A stretch of 64,000 bases of DNA from an uncultured Acidimicrobiales bacterium (GCA_937922805.1 CALAJV010000010.1:124001-188000); one strand, 5' to 3'. Numbered from the stretch's first letter, positions 1 to 8,583 are shown. The notes: generated from the letters alone by a model not told the origin. Numbers and translations: made by a program.

Positions 1-460
1 TGAGTTTGGCGAACAGATCGGGGCGATGTTGAGCCATTCGGACGGTTAGTTCGGCACCGTCATCAATTATGTAGTCGGGGCCGGTATCAGCAACGCTGAG
101 GAGATCTTTCTCCCACGCTTCGTACCCGCTGTTCCTGGTTGAGTGCACTTCAATGTCTCGCTCTACTAGAGCGGCGGCGATCTCGTCACGGGTCGAGAAC
201 GGGTTACTACCAGCGGCGACTACTTCTGCTCCGGCATCGGCTAGGACCGTGGCCAAGAAGGCCGTCTTTGCCTCCAAGTGAACTACTAAGGCCACTCGTT
301 TTCCAGCCAGAGCACCGTCTGATAGTTGTTGTCGTACAAAGCCATCGACGACCGGCGAGTGTTGTTGGGCCCAGTCAATAGCTTGCTGCCCGATTGGGGC
401 TAGAGACAGATCAGCGATAGACGATCGCTCAGAAGCAGAACTAGAAGCAGAACCAGGCAT
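1..460 (-). CDS. ahcY: S-adenosylhomocysteine hydrolase, 5' part (cut by window edge)
   Basis: This is the first 153 codons of a minus-strand gene whose 3' end lies left of the window. The reading is my own translation from the ATG at 458-460. The motifs HLEAKTA, GSNPFSTRDEIAAAL and DYIIDDGAELT match the N-terminal substrate domain of adenosylhomocysteinase, which cleaves S-adenosylhomocysteine to adenosine and homocysteine in the cytoplasmic methyl cycle. The usual family form of the first motif is HLEMKTA. The NAD-binding domain would lie outside the window. The gene is divergent from a class II aldolase (68 bases between starts) and near mtnA, so methylthio and methyl-cycle genes cluster here. 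The first ~15 residues are Ser-rich and may not be conserved, so a later start is possible. Confidence 0.8.
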   Translation of the reverse strand, partial: MPGSASSSASERSSIADLSLAPIGQQAIDWAQQHSPVVDGFVRQQLSDGALAGKRVALVVHLEAKTAFLATVLADAGAEVVAAGSNPFSTRDEIAAALVERDIEVHSTRNSGYEAWEKDLLSVADTGPDYIIDDGAELTVRMAQHRPDLFAKL

Positions 461-527
461 AGAGAGGATCTTAGCCAACGCTAAGGTCTAAGCCCCGACT
501 GAATCGGTTTGCCCTACACTGCTGAGC

Positions 528-1232
528 GTGTCACCGGATGAAGTCGATACGTTGGGCCAACGACTAATTGATACTGCACTCGCTATGAACGAACGCGGAA
601 TCAACAACGGAACCTCAGGCAACGTTTCGGTCCGAGTTCCCAACGGCCTGCTAATCACACCGTCGGGCATCCACTACGACCAACTCGGTCCCGCCGATTT
701 GATTGAGATGGGCTTCGATCAATCATGGTCAGTCGTTGCCTCTGGCAGTCAGCAAACGAGACCTCATTCAGAAGTGGGCTCTTTGCGTCCGTCGTCGGAG
801 TGGCGTTTTCACCTCGACATCATGCGGGAGCGGTCAGACGTGAACGCAATCGTTCACGCTCATCCCACGTCGGCCACCGCTCTATCTATACATGATCGCC
901 CGATCGAAGCATTTCATTACATGGTTGGAGTAGCCGGAGGCCACGATATCCGCTGTGCTCGCTACGCCACGTTTGGAACCGAAGAACTATCGCGCAACGC
1001 TCTTGATGCGCTGAGCGATCGGAAGGCCTGTTTGCTCTCGCATCACGGAATCATCGCCGTTGGACCAAGCCTTGAGTCTGCGCTCTCAGTTGCGGTTGAA
1101 GTTGAGGTTCTGGCGGCGCAGTTTCTGGCGGCCCTGGCCATTGGCGACCCTCCGCTGTTATCAGCCAGTCAAATGGACGACGTGTTAGCCAAGATGGCAT
1201 CGCCCGACGGCTATGGTTCGAGCCCCCCATAA
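528..1232 (+). CDS. Class II aldolase/adducin-family protein (fuculose-phosphate-aldolase type)
   Basis: A 234-residue protein starting at GTG 528. It has the class II aldolase signatures: GTSGNVSVR near residue 28, LLITPSGIHYDQL near 41, the zinc-binding pair in VHAHPTSATALS near 108, GGHDIRCARYATFGT, and a third histidine in LSHHGIIAVG. The length and motif spacing fit zinc-dependent L-fuculose-1-phosphate aldolase relatives rather than a dehydratase. Since mtnA lies 2.6 kb downstream on the same strand and ahcY is divergent, an attractive role is cleavage of 5-methylthioribulose-1-phosphate to dihydroxyacetone phosphate and methylthioacetaldehyde, as in the described DHAP shunt. That substrate is inferred only from context. 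MtnB-type dehydratase or fuculose aldolase remain possible. Confidence 0.8.
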   Translation: MSPDEVDTLGQRLIDTALAMNERGINNGTSGNVSVRVPNGLLITPSGIHYDQLGPADLIEMGFDQSWSVVASGSQQTRPHSEVGSLRPSSEWRFHLDIMRERSDVNAIVHAHPTSATALSIHDRPIEAFHYMVGVAGGHDIRCARYATFGTEELSRNALDALSDRKACLLSHHGIIAVGPSLESALSVAVEVEVLAAQFLAALAIGDPPLLSASQMDDVLAKMASPDGYGSSPP

Positions 1233-1403
1233 AAAATCCGGACATAGTACTGGCAGTTAGGATGTACTGGGCAGTAGCGATCTTGTTGTATTTCCCCATT
1301 GGCTGATTTACTGTTAAAGTAAAGAGAGTTGCGCACATCGGCCTTCTTACGGCTGGCTCGCAACCTTTCGGTGGGTAATCTAGGTGGGAATTCAGAGGTA
1401 ACA

Positions 1404-3749
1404 ATGACTGTGCACAGCAATGTTCGCTATTTTGCGTCCGATTTTGGTGTCGCTGAACGTCGGCGACGGATTTGGGTTCGCCAGGGTCGAAAGCTGGTTC
1501 TAGCGTCGACCGCTGTGGCGGGCCTGGTGTTCGGCGGCGCTGATTCTGCTAGCGCGATTCCAGACGATGGCAACCGCGGAACCACGTCAGAACCGGTCAC
1601 TCGGTCGAATTCAACGGAGTCTCCGTTCGGACGGTCCGATTCTGATACCCACGGCGGTGGAGAAGTTTCGTGGTCGGTGACGAGTACGCCTGTCGAGATC
1701 GATGTTGCCCCGTCAACCGAAACACCAACCACATACGGAGCCGTTTACCAACGGCCCGCCTTAGACGAAACTGTAGAGCCCGATTTCGACGAGTCAGAAA
1801 TCGATGCTGACAACGTTGTTGCCCCCGGGATTTATCGTAGCCCTGGCGTTACCGCCATCGTTGGAACTCCCGGGTCTGACCAGATATTCGTCGGCCCCGG
1901 ACAATCAGAAGGTAGCTACCAGGTTGATATCAACGGAGAGAAGTTTGCCCTTGAACCGGTTGACGTAGAAAATCTTCTGGCCATCATCAGCTACACCGGT
2001 TCAGATACCATTGGTGGGTCCGATCTGTCAGAGATGGTCGTTACCGTTGGCGACTATGGTGATGCGGTCGACGTCGGCGCTGGAAATGACCGGGTATTCG
2101 TCGGTGGCGGAAATGACCTTGTCTTTGGCCGGGCCGGCAACGATTTTATCGATGGTGACGGTGGCGACGATTACCTTGAGGGTAACGACGGCGAAGACGT
2201 GATTGTCGGTCGGGCCGGGGACGACATTGTGCGAGGCGGGCCTGGGAATGACCGCCTTGGTGGTGGTACTGGTGACGACACGGTCGAAGGTAATCGGGGA
2301 GATGATCTGCTCGTAACCGGTTCGGGCGATGATACCGGTTATGGCGGTCCAGGCGTAGACAAAATGTACGGTGAAGCGGGCAACGACTACCTAGACGGCG
2401 GCCCGGGAGCTGATGAGCTTTGGGGTATGCAAGATCAAGACATCTTGACTGGCGGGCTCGACGACGACAACCTCAACGGCGGACTCGGCGACGACACGAT
2501 AATAGCGGGACCAGGCGAGGACATCATCTTCGACAGAACAGGCGATGCCGACACAATCTATACCGACGGAAACGATCGAGGCGCAACGTCAGAGGGCGAT
2601 CGAGTTATCGGCACCACAATTGACCTAGATCTAGCCAGAGATCAGATCTCTCTTGGAGACGAGGAGTTCTTAGAGCAAGACTTCGCCGACCGGGTCGAAT
2701 CAGATTTGGTCACCCTTCGAACCTTGCCCACTGGTCAAGCCATCTTGCAAAACATCGAATCAGGCGGGAAGACAGTCCAGATCGTTGAGGCCGAGCCTCG
2801 CTCGAACTCGTTCACGCACATCTACGAATCGCCTGACTACAGCGTTACCGATCAATTTACCCGCCCCGATGGGGTGCCTGGACCTGGCGTAAATACAACT
2901 GTCTTCTACGGAACAGCTAACGCTGCGGACGCACCGGTCGGCAACGTTCCCCTAGTTGAGTTCGGACACGAATTGATCCATTCGGCTCGGTCTGCCAACG
3001 GAACCGTCGACCCGGGAAGGTCAGTCGAGTTCGACGACAACGGTGAAGAAATCGTCGTGATCGATGAAGACACCGGCGCCCGTTGGTATCCGCACGATGC
3101 CGAACTACAGGTAGTCGATTTGCCGTATCAACATGGCCATCAAAGAGGAGTTGCCACGTCGCTCGATGTGATGGATCGCCCCGATTCACTCATGACCGAG
3201 AACAACCTTCGGGCCGATATTAACCTGCCGCCACGTCGATTCTATGAAGATGGGTCGCTGCCGGTGCATCTTCACGACCACGATGAGGGCACCTCCAACT
3301 TACGCCTACCTACGTCTCCGCCCGACGAAGTAGATCCTGCCGACAAACTGGCACGTTCTACCGTTGTCGCAATCGGATCAACCGACGATTCAACCAACAG
3401 CGGGGCTCAAGACCAGACCATCGCTCCGGCAGCCAACCTTTTCGATCGTTCGGTCGAAACAGATGTTGGCCCGCAAGCCGGCCAAAATAGTGCTGCCAAC
3501 GATGACACCGATGGCGATCAGCCGGCCGTGATCGATAGTGAATCTGAAACGCCACGATCAGACACTGACTCCACCGCTAGCGGGCCATGTGGAGACTCCG
3601 ACGGCGATGGTTGGGGTTGGAACGGCCAGAGTAGCTGCAAGATGCAGAGTGCTGCGCCACGATTCCCGAGCTGTCAACACGGATCGGAATCTGACCCCGA
3701 CGGCGACGGCTTTGGGTGGGAATCCGATCAAACCTGCTTGATCAACTAG
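1404..3749 (+). CDS. Secreted M91-like metallopeptidase with RTX repeats and C-terminal WGW cysteine repeats
   Basis: Predicted 781 residues from the ATG at 1404, which has AGAGGT upstream; an open frame continues to a TTG at 1329 but adds only an unsupported leader. Order: a basic then hydrophobic signal peptide with likely cleavage after SASA (residue ~51); a low-complexity linker; about ten glycine/aspartate nonapeptide repeats of GGxGNDxLxG type (residues ~221-385) expected to bind calcium; and a peptidase region. There FGHELIHS places the zinc histidines at 522 and 526, and TENNLRADINLPPRRFY follows, both like the M91 (NleD-type) family. The C-terminus holds two C...DGDGWGWNGxxSC-type repeats (729-745 and 757-778). 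A Sec-type signal on an RTX protein points to general export rather than type I secretion. It is not co-directional with an obvious inhibitor gene. Confidence 0.78.
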   Translation: MTVHSNVRYFASDFGVAERRRRIWVRQGRKLVLASTAVAGLVFGGADSASAIPDDGNRGTTSEPVTRSNSTESPFGRSDSDTHGGGEVSWSVTSTPVEIDVAPSTETPTTYGAVYQRPALDETVEPDFDESEIDADNVVAPGIYRSPGVTAIVGTPGSDQIFVGPGQSEGSYQVDINGEKFALEPVDVENLLAIISYTGSDTIGGSDLSEMVVTVGDYGDAVDVGAGNDRVFVGGGNDLVFGRAGNDFIDGDGGDDYLEGNDGEDVIVGRAGDDIVRGGPGNDRLGGGTGDDTVEGNRGDDLLVTGSGDDTGYGGPGVDKMYGEAGNDYLDGGPGADELWGMQDQDILTGGLDDDNLNGGLGDDTIIAGPGEDIIFDRTGDADTIYTDGNDRGATSEGDRVIGTTIDLDLARDQISLGDEEFLEQDFADRVESDLVTLRTLPTGQAILQNIESGGKTVQIVEAEPRSNSFTHIYESPDYSVTDQFTRPDGVPGPGVNTTVFYGTANAADAPVGNVPLVEFGHELIHSARSANGTVDPGRSVEFDDNGEEIVVIDEDTGARWYPHDAELQVVDLPYQHGHQRGVATSLDVMDRPDSLMTENNLRADINLPPRRFYEDGSLPVHLHDHDEGTSNLRLPTSPPDEVDPADKLARSTVVAIGSTDDSTNSGAQDQTIAPAANLFDRSVETDVGPQAGQNSAANDDTDGDQPAVIDSESETPRSDTDSTASGPCGDSDGDGWGWNGQSSCKMQSAAPRFPSCQHGSESDPDGDGFGWESDQTCLIN

Positions 3750-3815
3750 AAATAGGCCGGACCTCTTAGTCGGAATTGGCGCGAGAGCGGTTGACAACAA
3801 CTAGGTTGGCTTTTC

Positions 3816-4829
3816 ATGAGAAGCCTAGACTGGGTTAACGAAGCGGTGGAGATGGTTGATCAAACCAAGCTGCCGCAAACGATCGAAACACTCCGAGTAG
3901 AAACAGTCGCTGACTTGGTAGCGGCGATCAAGCGGCTATCGGTGCGGGGAGCGCCTGCAATTGGCGTAGCTGGAGCGTATGGGGTCGCCATGGCCGCTGC
4001 GCTGCATCGCCCGGATGTTGATCGAGGGGCGTTCGATGCAGCGGTAGCCTCAATACGTGACGCTCGGCCAACTGCGGTCAATCTCGCCCGGATGGTTGAC
4101 CGGGTTCTACCGTTGGCGTTGGAATCGGCTGAGTCGGCCTTGACCGAAGCTCACAAGATTCGCGACGAGGAGCTGCAAGCGTCGATTGCGATGGGCGACC
4201 GTGGCGCCGACACGGTGATCGAACTGGTTGCCGCATCGTCCGGGCCAGCCGAGGCCATTCGAGCGATGACCATTTGTAACACGGGCGGCTTAGCCACGGT
4301 GGAACGAGGAACAGCATTGGCTGTGATTCAAACACTCCACGAACGAGGTGTACTAGCCGAAGCATTGCCAGTTGAAACCCGACCGCTGCTTCAAGGTGGT
4401 CGGCTCACTACATTCGAGCTGCAACAAATGGGCGCGCCGCACCGCCTGTTGGTCGATTCTGCTGGCCCGTTTCTGCTCGCTCAAGGTGCTGCCGACGTTG
4501 TTCTTATTGGCGCTGACCGGGTCGCCGCCAACGGCGATACCGCCAACAAGATCGGCAGTTTCAGCTTGGCTCTGGGGGCTGCTCACGCCAACGTGCCGTT
4601 CATCGTGGTGGCCCCCGAATCCACCGTCGATATGGCAACTGCGTCGGGTGAAGCCATTGAAATTGAAGACCGAGGGGCCGAGGAAGTGGCAAGTGTTCGT
4701 GGTGTGGCGGTAGCACCCAACGGTACTGATGCGGTCAACCCGGCTTTCGACGTCACGCCAGTCGGTCTCATCAGCTGTTTGGTAACAGATAAACGAGTAG
4801 TCAGGTTCGATAAGGGCGAGGTGTTGTAG
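3816..4829 (+). CDS. mtnA: Methylthioribose-1-phosphate isomerase
   Basis: A 337-residue enzyme converting 5-methylthioribose-1-phosphate to 5-methylthioribulose-1-phosphate in methionine salvage. Visible family motifs are RGAPAIGVAGAYGVA (residues 44-58), the catalytic cysteine C154 in TICNTGGLATVERGTA, RPLLQGGRLT, and the catalytic aspartate D234 in IGADRVAANGDTANKIG. One oddity is TICN where most relatives have THCN, so the histidine before the catalytic cysteine is isoleucine. No close ribosome-binding site is seen before ATG 3816. The gene ends 6 bases before the stop of the converging phosphodiesterase gene. The product would feed the class II aldolase encoded upstream. Translation factor eIF2B-like relatives share the fold but not these active-site motifs. 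Confidence 0.92.
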   Translation: MRSLDWVNEAVEMVDQTKLPQTIETLRVETVADLVAAIKRLSVRGAPAIGVAGAYGVAMAAALHRPDVDRGAFDAAVASIRDARPTAVNLARMVDRVLPLALESAESALTEAHKIRDEELQASIAMGDRGADTVIELVAASSGPAEAIRAMTICNTGGLATVERGTALAVIQTLHERGVLAEALPVETRPLLQGGRLTTFELQQMGAPHRLLVDSAGPFLLAQGAADVVLIGADRVAANGDTANKIGSFSLALGAAHANVPFIVVAPESTVDMATASGEAIEIEDRGAEEVASVRGVAVAPNGTDAVNPAFDVTPVGLISCLVTDKRVVRFDKGEVL

Positions 4830-4835
4830 CTCGGT

Positions 4836-5654
4836 TTAGCCTTGCCATTTCGGAACGAACGATTCTTCCCCAGTGTCGATATGGCGGGTGTGGGTTACCC
4901 AATGAGAGCCGTTGAAGTAGTGAAGCTGATACCCGGCCGGGTCTCGAATGACTTCGGGGGTGGCGTTTGGGTCCAAGTTGAGCCCCACATGGTGAGTGGT
5001 TGACAGCCCAACAGTTGTGGTAACCCCACCGACGGTAGTTGTTATTGGTCGATGAAGATGTCCGCACAAGATGCGAACAACGTTCGGGTGATCTGACACC
5101 AGATCAGCGAAGGCATCGGCACCAACCAGCCCCATCTCATCCATCCAATGGATTCCGCTGTTGAAAGGAGGGTGATGCATCGCGATCACAGTTGGGCAAT
5201 CGCTGGCATCAGCCAACACTGCTCCTAACCAAAGCTCTCGCTCGTGGTCAAAAGCACCACCGTGGCAACCTGGAACGACTGTGTCCAAGCCGATCACCTG
5301 TACCGGTTCGCTGGCCGAGTCCAAAGAGACCACCCAACTCAAGTGGGTCTGATCTGAGTTCTCGCTGGCCCACTTCATATCAAACGCCGAGCGGAAGGTG
5401 TCTCGCCGGTCGTGATTGCCGGGCAACGGCAAGACCGGCGCTCGTAGTCGGTCCAGCTCAGCCACGATCACGTTCATTTCTTCCGGCGTGCCGTTTTCGG
5501 AAAGATCACCGGTTATCAGCACTGCATCGGGCTGAACAGTCTCGGCGTTAAGTCGATCCACTGCCTGAGCCAGCCGGCGGTTATTGTCGACGTACAGCTC
5601 GACTTCGTTCGCGGCCCCCACTACGTGGGTGTCGGTGAGTTGAGCCAACAACAC
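4836..5654 (-). CDS. cpdA: CpdA/Icc-type metallophosphoesterase (probable 3',5'-cyclic nucleotide phosphodiesterase)
   Basis: 272 residues from GTG 5654. The calcineurin-like di-metal motifs appear in order: LTDTHVVG (residue ~6), VLITGDLSENG (~45), PLPGNHDRRDTF (~75), IAMHHPPFNSG (~165) and ILCGHLHRP (~202). This set matches class III cAMP phosphodiesterases of the CpdA/Icc group, which hydrolyse cyclic AMP in the cytoplasm. No signal peptide is seen. The gene converges on mtnA and follows a membrane-anchored protein 16 bases upstream on the same strand, so the two may be co-transcribed. A cyclic-nucleotide-binding protein is encoded at 53523-53939, making cAMP signalling plausible. Substrate is inferred from family; some homologues cleave other phosphodiesters. 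Confidence 0.82.
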   Translation of the reverse strand: MLLAQLTDTHVVGAANEVELYVDNNRRLAQAVDRLNAETVQPDAVLITGDLSENGTPEEMNVIVAELDRLRAPVLPLPGNHDRRDTFRSAFDMKWASENSDQTHLSWVVSLDSASEPVQVIGLDTVVPGCHGGAFDHERELWLGAVLADASDCPTVIAMHHPPFNSGIHWMDEMGLVGADAFADLVSDHPNVVRILCGHLHRPITTTVGGVTTTVGLSTTHHVGLNLDPNATPEVIRDPAGYQLHYFNGSHWVTHTRHIDTGEESFVPKWQG

Positions 5655-5670
5655 TGCGCCCTCCCAATGG

Positions 5671-6153
5671 CTAGGAATCAGATGAAGAATTCAGGTTTAC
5701 AGTCAGAGTTCCATTTTCGGTCACTGATACCGAAAACTGTTCCAATCCATCACCATCTTCGGGATAAACCTCGCCGTCGCAGTTGTCAACGAAGGTGGAG
5801 TTAGAAGGCTCCCACTCGACGTAGCATCGCTGAGGCGCCTCGATCGGCCGAGCCGCAAAGGCATGCCAACCGGAATCGGTCTGGTCGCCAACGTGCTGAA
5901 TCCAAATATCTTTCACACCGCCGGTGGCGTCGGGTAGTAGTAACGGTCCATCCTCGTTAATGATCGCTGCCATCTCATCGGCCTGGCCGACTTGGAACAA
6001 CGGCTTGCCAACCGGAACTGAGACATCAGCCGAACCTAGCAAATTTCCCATTTGGGTGACCAGGAACAAGACGACGAGAACGCCGCCAGCGGCTCCCAAG
6101 CCGACCATGAGGGCCTGGCGGGCGGGTGATTTGGTTCCCTGAGCAACGGGCAT
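5671..6153 (-). CDS. Membrane-anchored protein with Rieske-like but ligand-less C-terminal region
   Basis: 160 residues, ATG at 6153. Residues ~14-34 form one transmembrane segment (VGLGAAGGVLVVLFLVTQMG), leaving a short cytoplasmic N-terminus and an external domain of about 125 residues. The C-terminal part reads CYVEWEPSNSTFVDNCDGEVY, then PEDGDGLEQFSVSVTENGTLTV. That spacing recalls the second half of Rieske domains (C-x-V-x-W ... F-x-x-x-C-x-G-x-x-Y), but the histidines that would bind an iron-sulfur cluster are absent, so the two cysteines more likely form a disulfide. I do not recognise a named family. It probably shares a transcript with the phosphodiesterase gene 16 bases downstream. 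Confidence 0.6.
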   Translation of the reverse strand: MPVAQGTKSPARQALMVGLGAAGGVLVVLFLVTQMGNLLGSADVSVPVGKPLFQVGQADEMAAIINEDGPLLLPDATGGVKDIWIQHVGDQTDSGWHAFAARPIEAPQRCYVEWEPSNSTFVDNCDGEVYPEDGDGLEQFSVSVTENGTLTVNLNSSSDS

Positions 6154-6501
6154 TCGCTTTGTACTTTCTTCTTAGTGGACTGTTCTTCGGTCATCATCGC
6201 CTGGTTTGATCAGTCCGCATGTGGTCGGCCACTTCGTCTTGCCCGCCACATAGATCTCACTGTCTAGCTGATTGTGCATCTAATTATGTATCTCTTTATG
6301 TAAGACAATGTGGGAGACAGAGCTCTCATCGCTCTAGTATCGCTACATCTCTTGACAGAATCGAGGTCAGCATTTCCGATGCTGAACCCGGTTTCTCAGT
6401 GTAGTTAGACCGGTTTGTATTTGGCGGGTCGCCACACAGAGACGCCTAGAGAGGTAAACGCAGACTAACGCCGACTGGCGTTCATCGGTCCGGAGGACAA
6501 A
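6154..6501. promoter_or_regulatory. Divergent intergenic region upstream of sucC
   Basis: 348 bases between the divergent starts at 6153 and 6502 with no plausible gene. It holds an AT-richer patch with two TTATGTA copies 12 bases apart (6284-6290 and 6296-6302), a TTGACA hexamer at 6352-6357, and a perfect 7-base inverted repeat TCAGCAT/ATGCTGA (6367-6373 and 6379-6385, 5-base loop). A strong ribosome-binding sequence, CGGAGGA, lies at 6491-6497 before the GTG start of sucC. No clear -10 box at good spacing from the TTGACA was found, so promoter placement is tentative. Confidence 0.45.
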
Positions 6502-7641
6502 GTGGATCTACTCGAATTTCAAGGCAAACAGTTCTTTGCCACCTATGGCATTCCGGTTTCGGATGGTGAGGCCACTGGTGATGTTGATGAGGCAGTGGCT
6601 ATCGCTGATCGCGTCGGCTATCCGGTTGTGGTCAAGGCACAGGTCCATACCGGTGGTCGGGGTAAGGCGGGAGGGGTCAAACTGGCCGAGAACGCAGAAG
6701 AATGTCGTACTCACGCTTCGAACATCTTGGGCCTCGACATCAAAGGCCACATCGTAAAGACGATTTGGGTTGAGAACGCCAGCGACATCGCTGAGGAGTA
6801 CTACGCCAGCTTTACCCTCGACCGTTCGGCAAAGCAGCATCTTGGAATGCTCAGTGCCGAAGGTGGGGTCGAGATTGAGACCGTGGCCGAAGAGAACCCC
6901 GATGCCATCGCTAAGATTCACGTCGATCCAGTAGTTGGACTCACCGAACAAGCGTGTCGAGATTGGGTAACAGCAGCGAAGCTAAACCCGGCGGCAACCG
7001 ATGGTGCAGTTGACATTCTCATGAAGCTGTACACCGCTTACGTTGAGGGCGATGCCGACCTAGTCGAGATCAACCCACTGATCCTCAAACCAACCGGTGA
7101 AGTGCATGCCCTTGACGCCAAGGTAAGCCTCGACGGCAATGCGATATACGAACACCCTGAGTACGAGCAGTACGAAGCTACTCAACCGCGTGATGAGCGC
7201 GAGTTAGCCGCTCACGAAAAAGGTCTTCAGTACGTCGGCCTCGACGGATCCGTTGGCGTAATCGCCAACGGCGCGGGCTTGGCGATGAGCACGGTTGATG
7301 TGGTTAATCAGGTTGGGGGAAGTCCAGCCAACTTCTTAGATATTGGCGGTGGCGCTAACGCCGACGTTATGTCGGGAGCGCTTGAGGTCATCAACAACGA
7401 TCCAGCGGTCAAAGCCATCTTCATTAACATTTTCGGTGGCATTACCCGAGGTGAAGAAGTCGCCAACGGAATCATTGAGGCAATGAACCGAGTCTCAATC
7501 GACTCTCCCATCGTGATTCGTCTCGACGGGACTAACGCAGAAGAAGGACGAGCCATTCTGGAGCCCCACCTCAACGACAAACTGATGATGGAAACGACCA
7601 TGCTCGACGCGGCCAAGCGCGCCGTTGAGCTTGCTAAATAG
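6502..7641 (+). CDS. sucC: Succinyl-CoA ligase (ADP/GDP-forming) beta subunit
   Basis: 379 residues from GTG 6502, preceded by CGGAGGA. Near the N-terminus are the ATP-grasp elements (MDLLEFQGKQFFATYGIPV, VVKAQVHTGGRGKAGGVKLA); further on are DLVEINPL, DAKVSLDGNA and the CoA-ligase region IANGAGLAMSTVDVVNQVGG, FLDIGGGANADV and IFINIFGGITRGEEVANGI. With SucD it makes the succinyl-CoA synthetase heterotetramer, converting succinyl-CoA to succinate with substrate-level phosphorylation in the TCA cycle. Length is normal for the bacterial subunit. It is the first gene of a two-gene operon; sucD starts 21 bases downstream. Three TCA enzymes (sucCD, mdh, sdhCAB) are encoded in this window. Confidence 0.97.
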   Translation: MDLLEFQGKQFFATYGIPVSDGEATGDVDEAVAIADRVGYPVVVKAQVHTGGRGKAGGVKLAENAEECRTHASNILGLDIKGHIVKTIWVENASDIAEEYYASFTLDRSAKQHLGMLSAEGGVEIETVAEENPDAIAKIHVDPVVGLTEQACRDWVTAAKLNPAATDGAVDILMKLYTAYVEGDADLVEINPLILKPTGEVHALDAKVSLDGNAIYEHPEYEQYEATQPRDERELAAHEKGLQYVGLDGSVGVIANGAGLAMSTVDVVNQVGGSPANFLDIGGGANADVMSGALEVINNDPAVKAIFINIFGGITRGEEVANGIIEAMNRVSIDSPIVIRLDGTNAEEGRAILEPHLNDKLMMETTMLDAAKRAVELAK

Positions 7642-7662
7642 AGAACGAGAACAGGAACCAAC

Positions 7663-8547
7663 ATGAGCATTTTCGTTGATCAGAACACAAAAGTTATCTA
7701 CCAAGGACTGACCGGTTCGCAGGGTCGATACTACGGTCTCCTTAACAAGGAGTACGGCACGCAGGTCGTAGCCGGGACTAACCCGAAGAAGGCCGGCACC
7801 GACGTTGAGGGAATTCCCATTTACGCCAGTGTGGCTGAAGCTAAAGAGGCAACTGGTGCAACCGCTAGTTGTATCTTCATCCCAGCGCCTGGGGTTCAAG
7901 GCGCAGTGCTAGAAGCGGCCGAAGCCGGTATCGAGTTCATCGTTGCCATCACTGAAGGAGTACCGGCTCACGACGAGGCGTACTTCTACAACAAATTAAA
8001 GGCCGAGTATCCGAATACCAGGTTGTTGGGCCCGAACTGCCCAGGAATCATCAGCCCGGGAATGGCAAACATTGGCATTACCGCTGGACACATCGCCAAA
8101 GAGGGCGGTCCGGTTGGCATTGTGAGCCGATCAGGAACGCTCACGTACCAGGCGCTTTACGAGCTCAAACAGAAAGATATCGGCGTTACCACCTGTGTCG
8201 GAATCGGTGGCGATCCGGTACCTGGTACGAGCTTCATCGATTGTCTTGAAGCTTTCGAAGCCGACCCTGACACAAAGGCGGTCATGATGATCGGCGAGAT
8301 CGGTGGGTCAGCCGAAGAAGAGGCCGCTGAGTTCATCAAGAACCACATGACGAAACCGGTTTCTAGTTACGTCGCTGGCGTTACTGCACCTCCTGGGAAA
8401 AAGATGGGCCATGCTGGCGCCATCGTTTCTGGCGGCAAGGGAACAGCCAAAGCCAAGATGGAAGCCTTGACTGATGCTGGAGTCCGAGTGGGGGAGAACC
8501 CAACTGAAGCGGGCGAGCTTATGGCCGAAATAGTAGCCGGTCTTTAG
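7663..8547 (+). CDS. sucD: Succinyl-CoA ligase alpha subunit
   Basis: 294 residues, ATG 7663 with AGGAA upstream. Features are the CoA-binding Rossmann N-terminus ([31 protein letters not shown]), [27 protein letters not shown], the [19 protein letters not shown] segment and [17 protein letters not shown]. The phosphohistidine lies in [21 protein letters not shown]. It catalyses the phosphorylated-enzyme half of the succinyl-CoA synthetase reaction with SucC. Length and motif set are normal. It is the last gene of the sucCD operon and is followed within 40 bases by a strong intrinsic terminator. Nothing unusual is seen. Confidence 0.97.
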   Translation: MSIFVDQNTKVIYQGLTGSQGRYYGLLNKEYGTQVVAGTNPKKAGTDVEGIPIYASVAEAKEATGATASCIFIPAPGVQGAVLEAAEAGIEFIVAITEGVPAHDEAYFYNKLKAEYPNTRLLGPNCPGIISPGMANIGITAGHIAKEGGPVGIVSRSGTLTYQALYELKQKDIGVTTCVGIGGDPVPGTSFIDCLEAFEADPDTKAVMMIGEIGGSAEEEAAEFIKNHMTKPVSSYVAGVTAPPGKKMGHAGAIVSGGKGTAKAKMEALTDAGVRVGENPTEAGELMAEIVAGL

Positions 8548-8583
8548 CCTCAGACTCCGTGGTAGCGGAGTCCGAACGTTCAC

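Noticed and set aside
1329..1403. Longer N-terminus of the M91-like protein starting at TTG 1329
   Set aside because: No ribosome-binding site; the ATG at 1404 has one and is followed by a good signal peptide.
1233..1403. Shared riboswitch-like leader upstream of the two WGW proteins
   Set aside because: The leaders at 1233-1403 and 49540-49657 show no convincing common core by eye.
2050..2560. Repetitive DNA resembling a tandem repeat array or CRISPR
   Set aside because: The similarity comes from glycine/aspartate RTX codons; units vary in DNA sequence and there are no spacers.
6154..6501. tRNA or riboswitch in the sucC leader
   Set aside because: No cloverleaf or known riboswitch core could be recognised; only a short inverted repeat is present.
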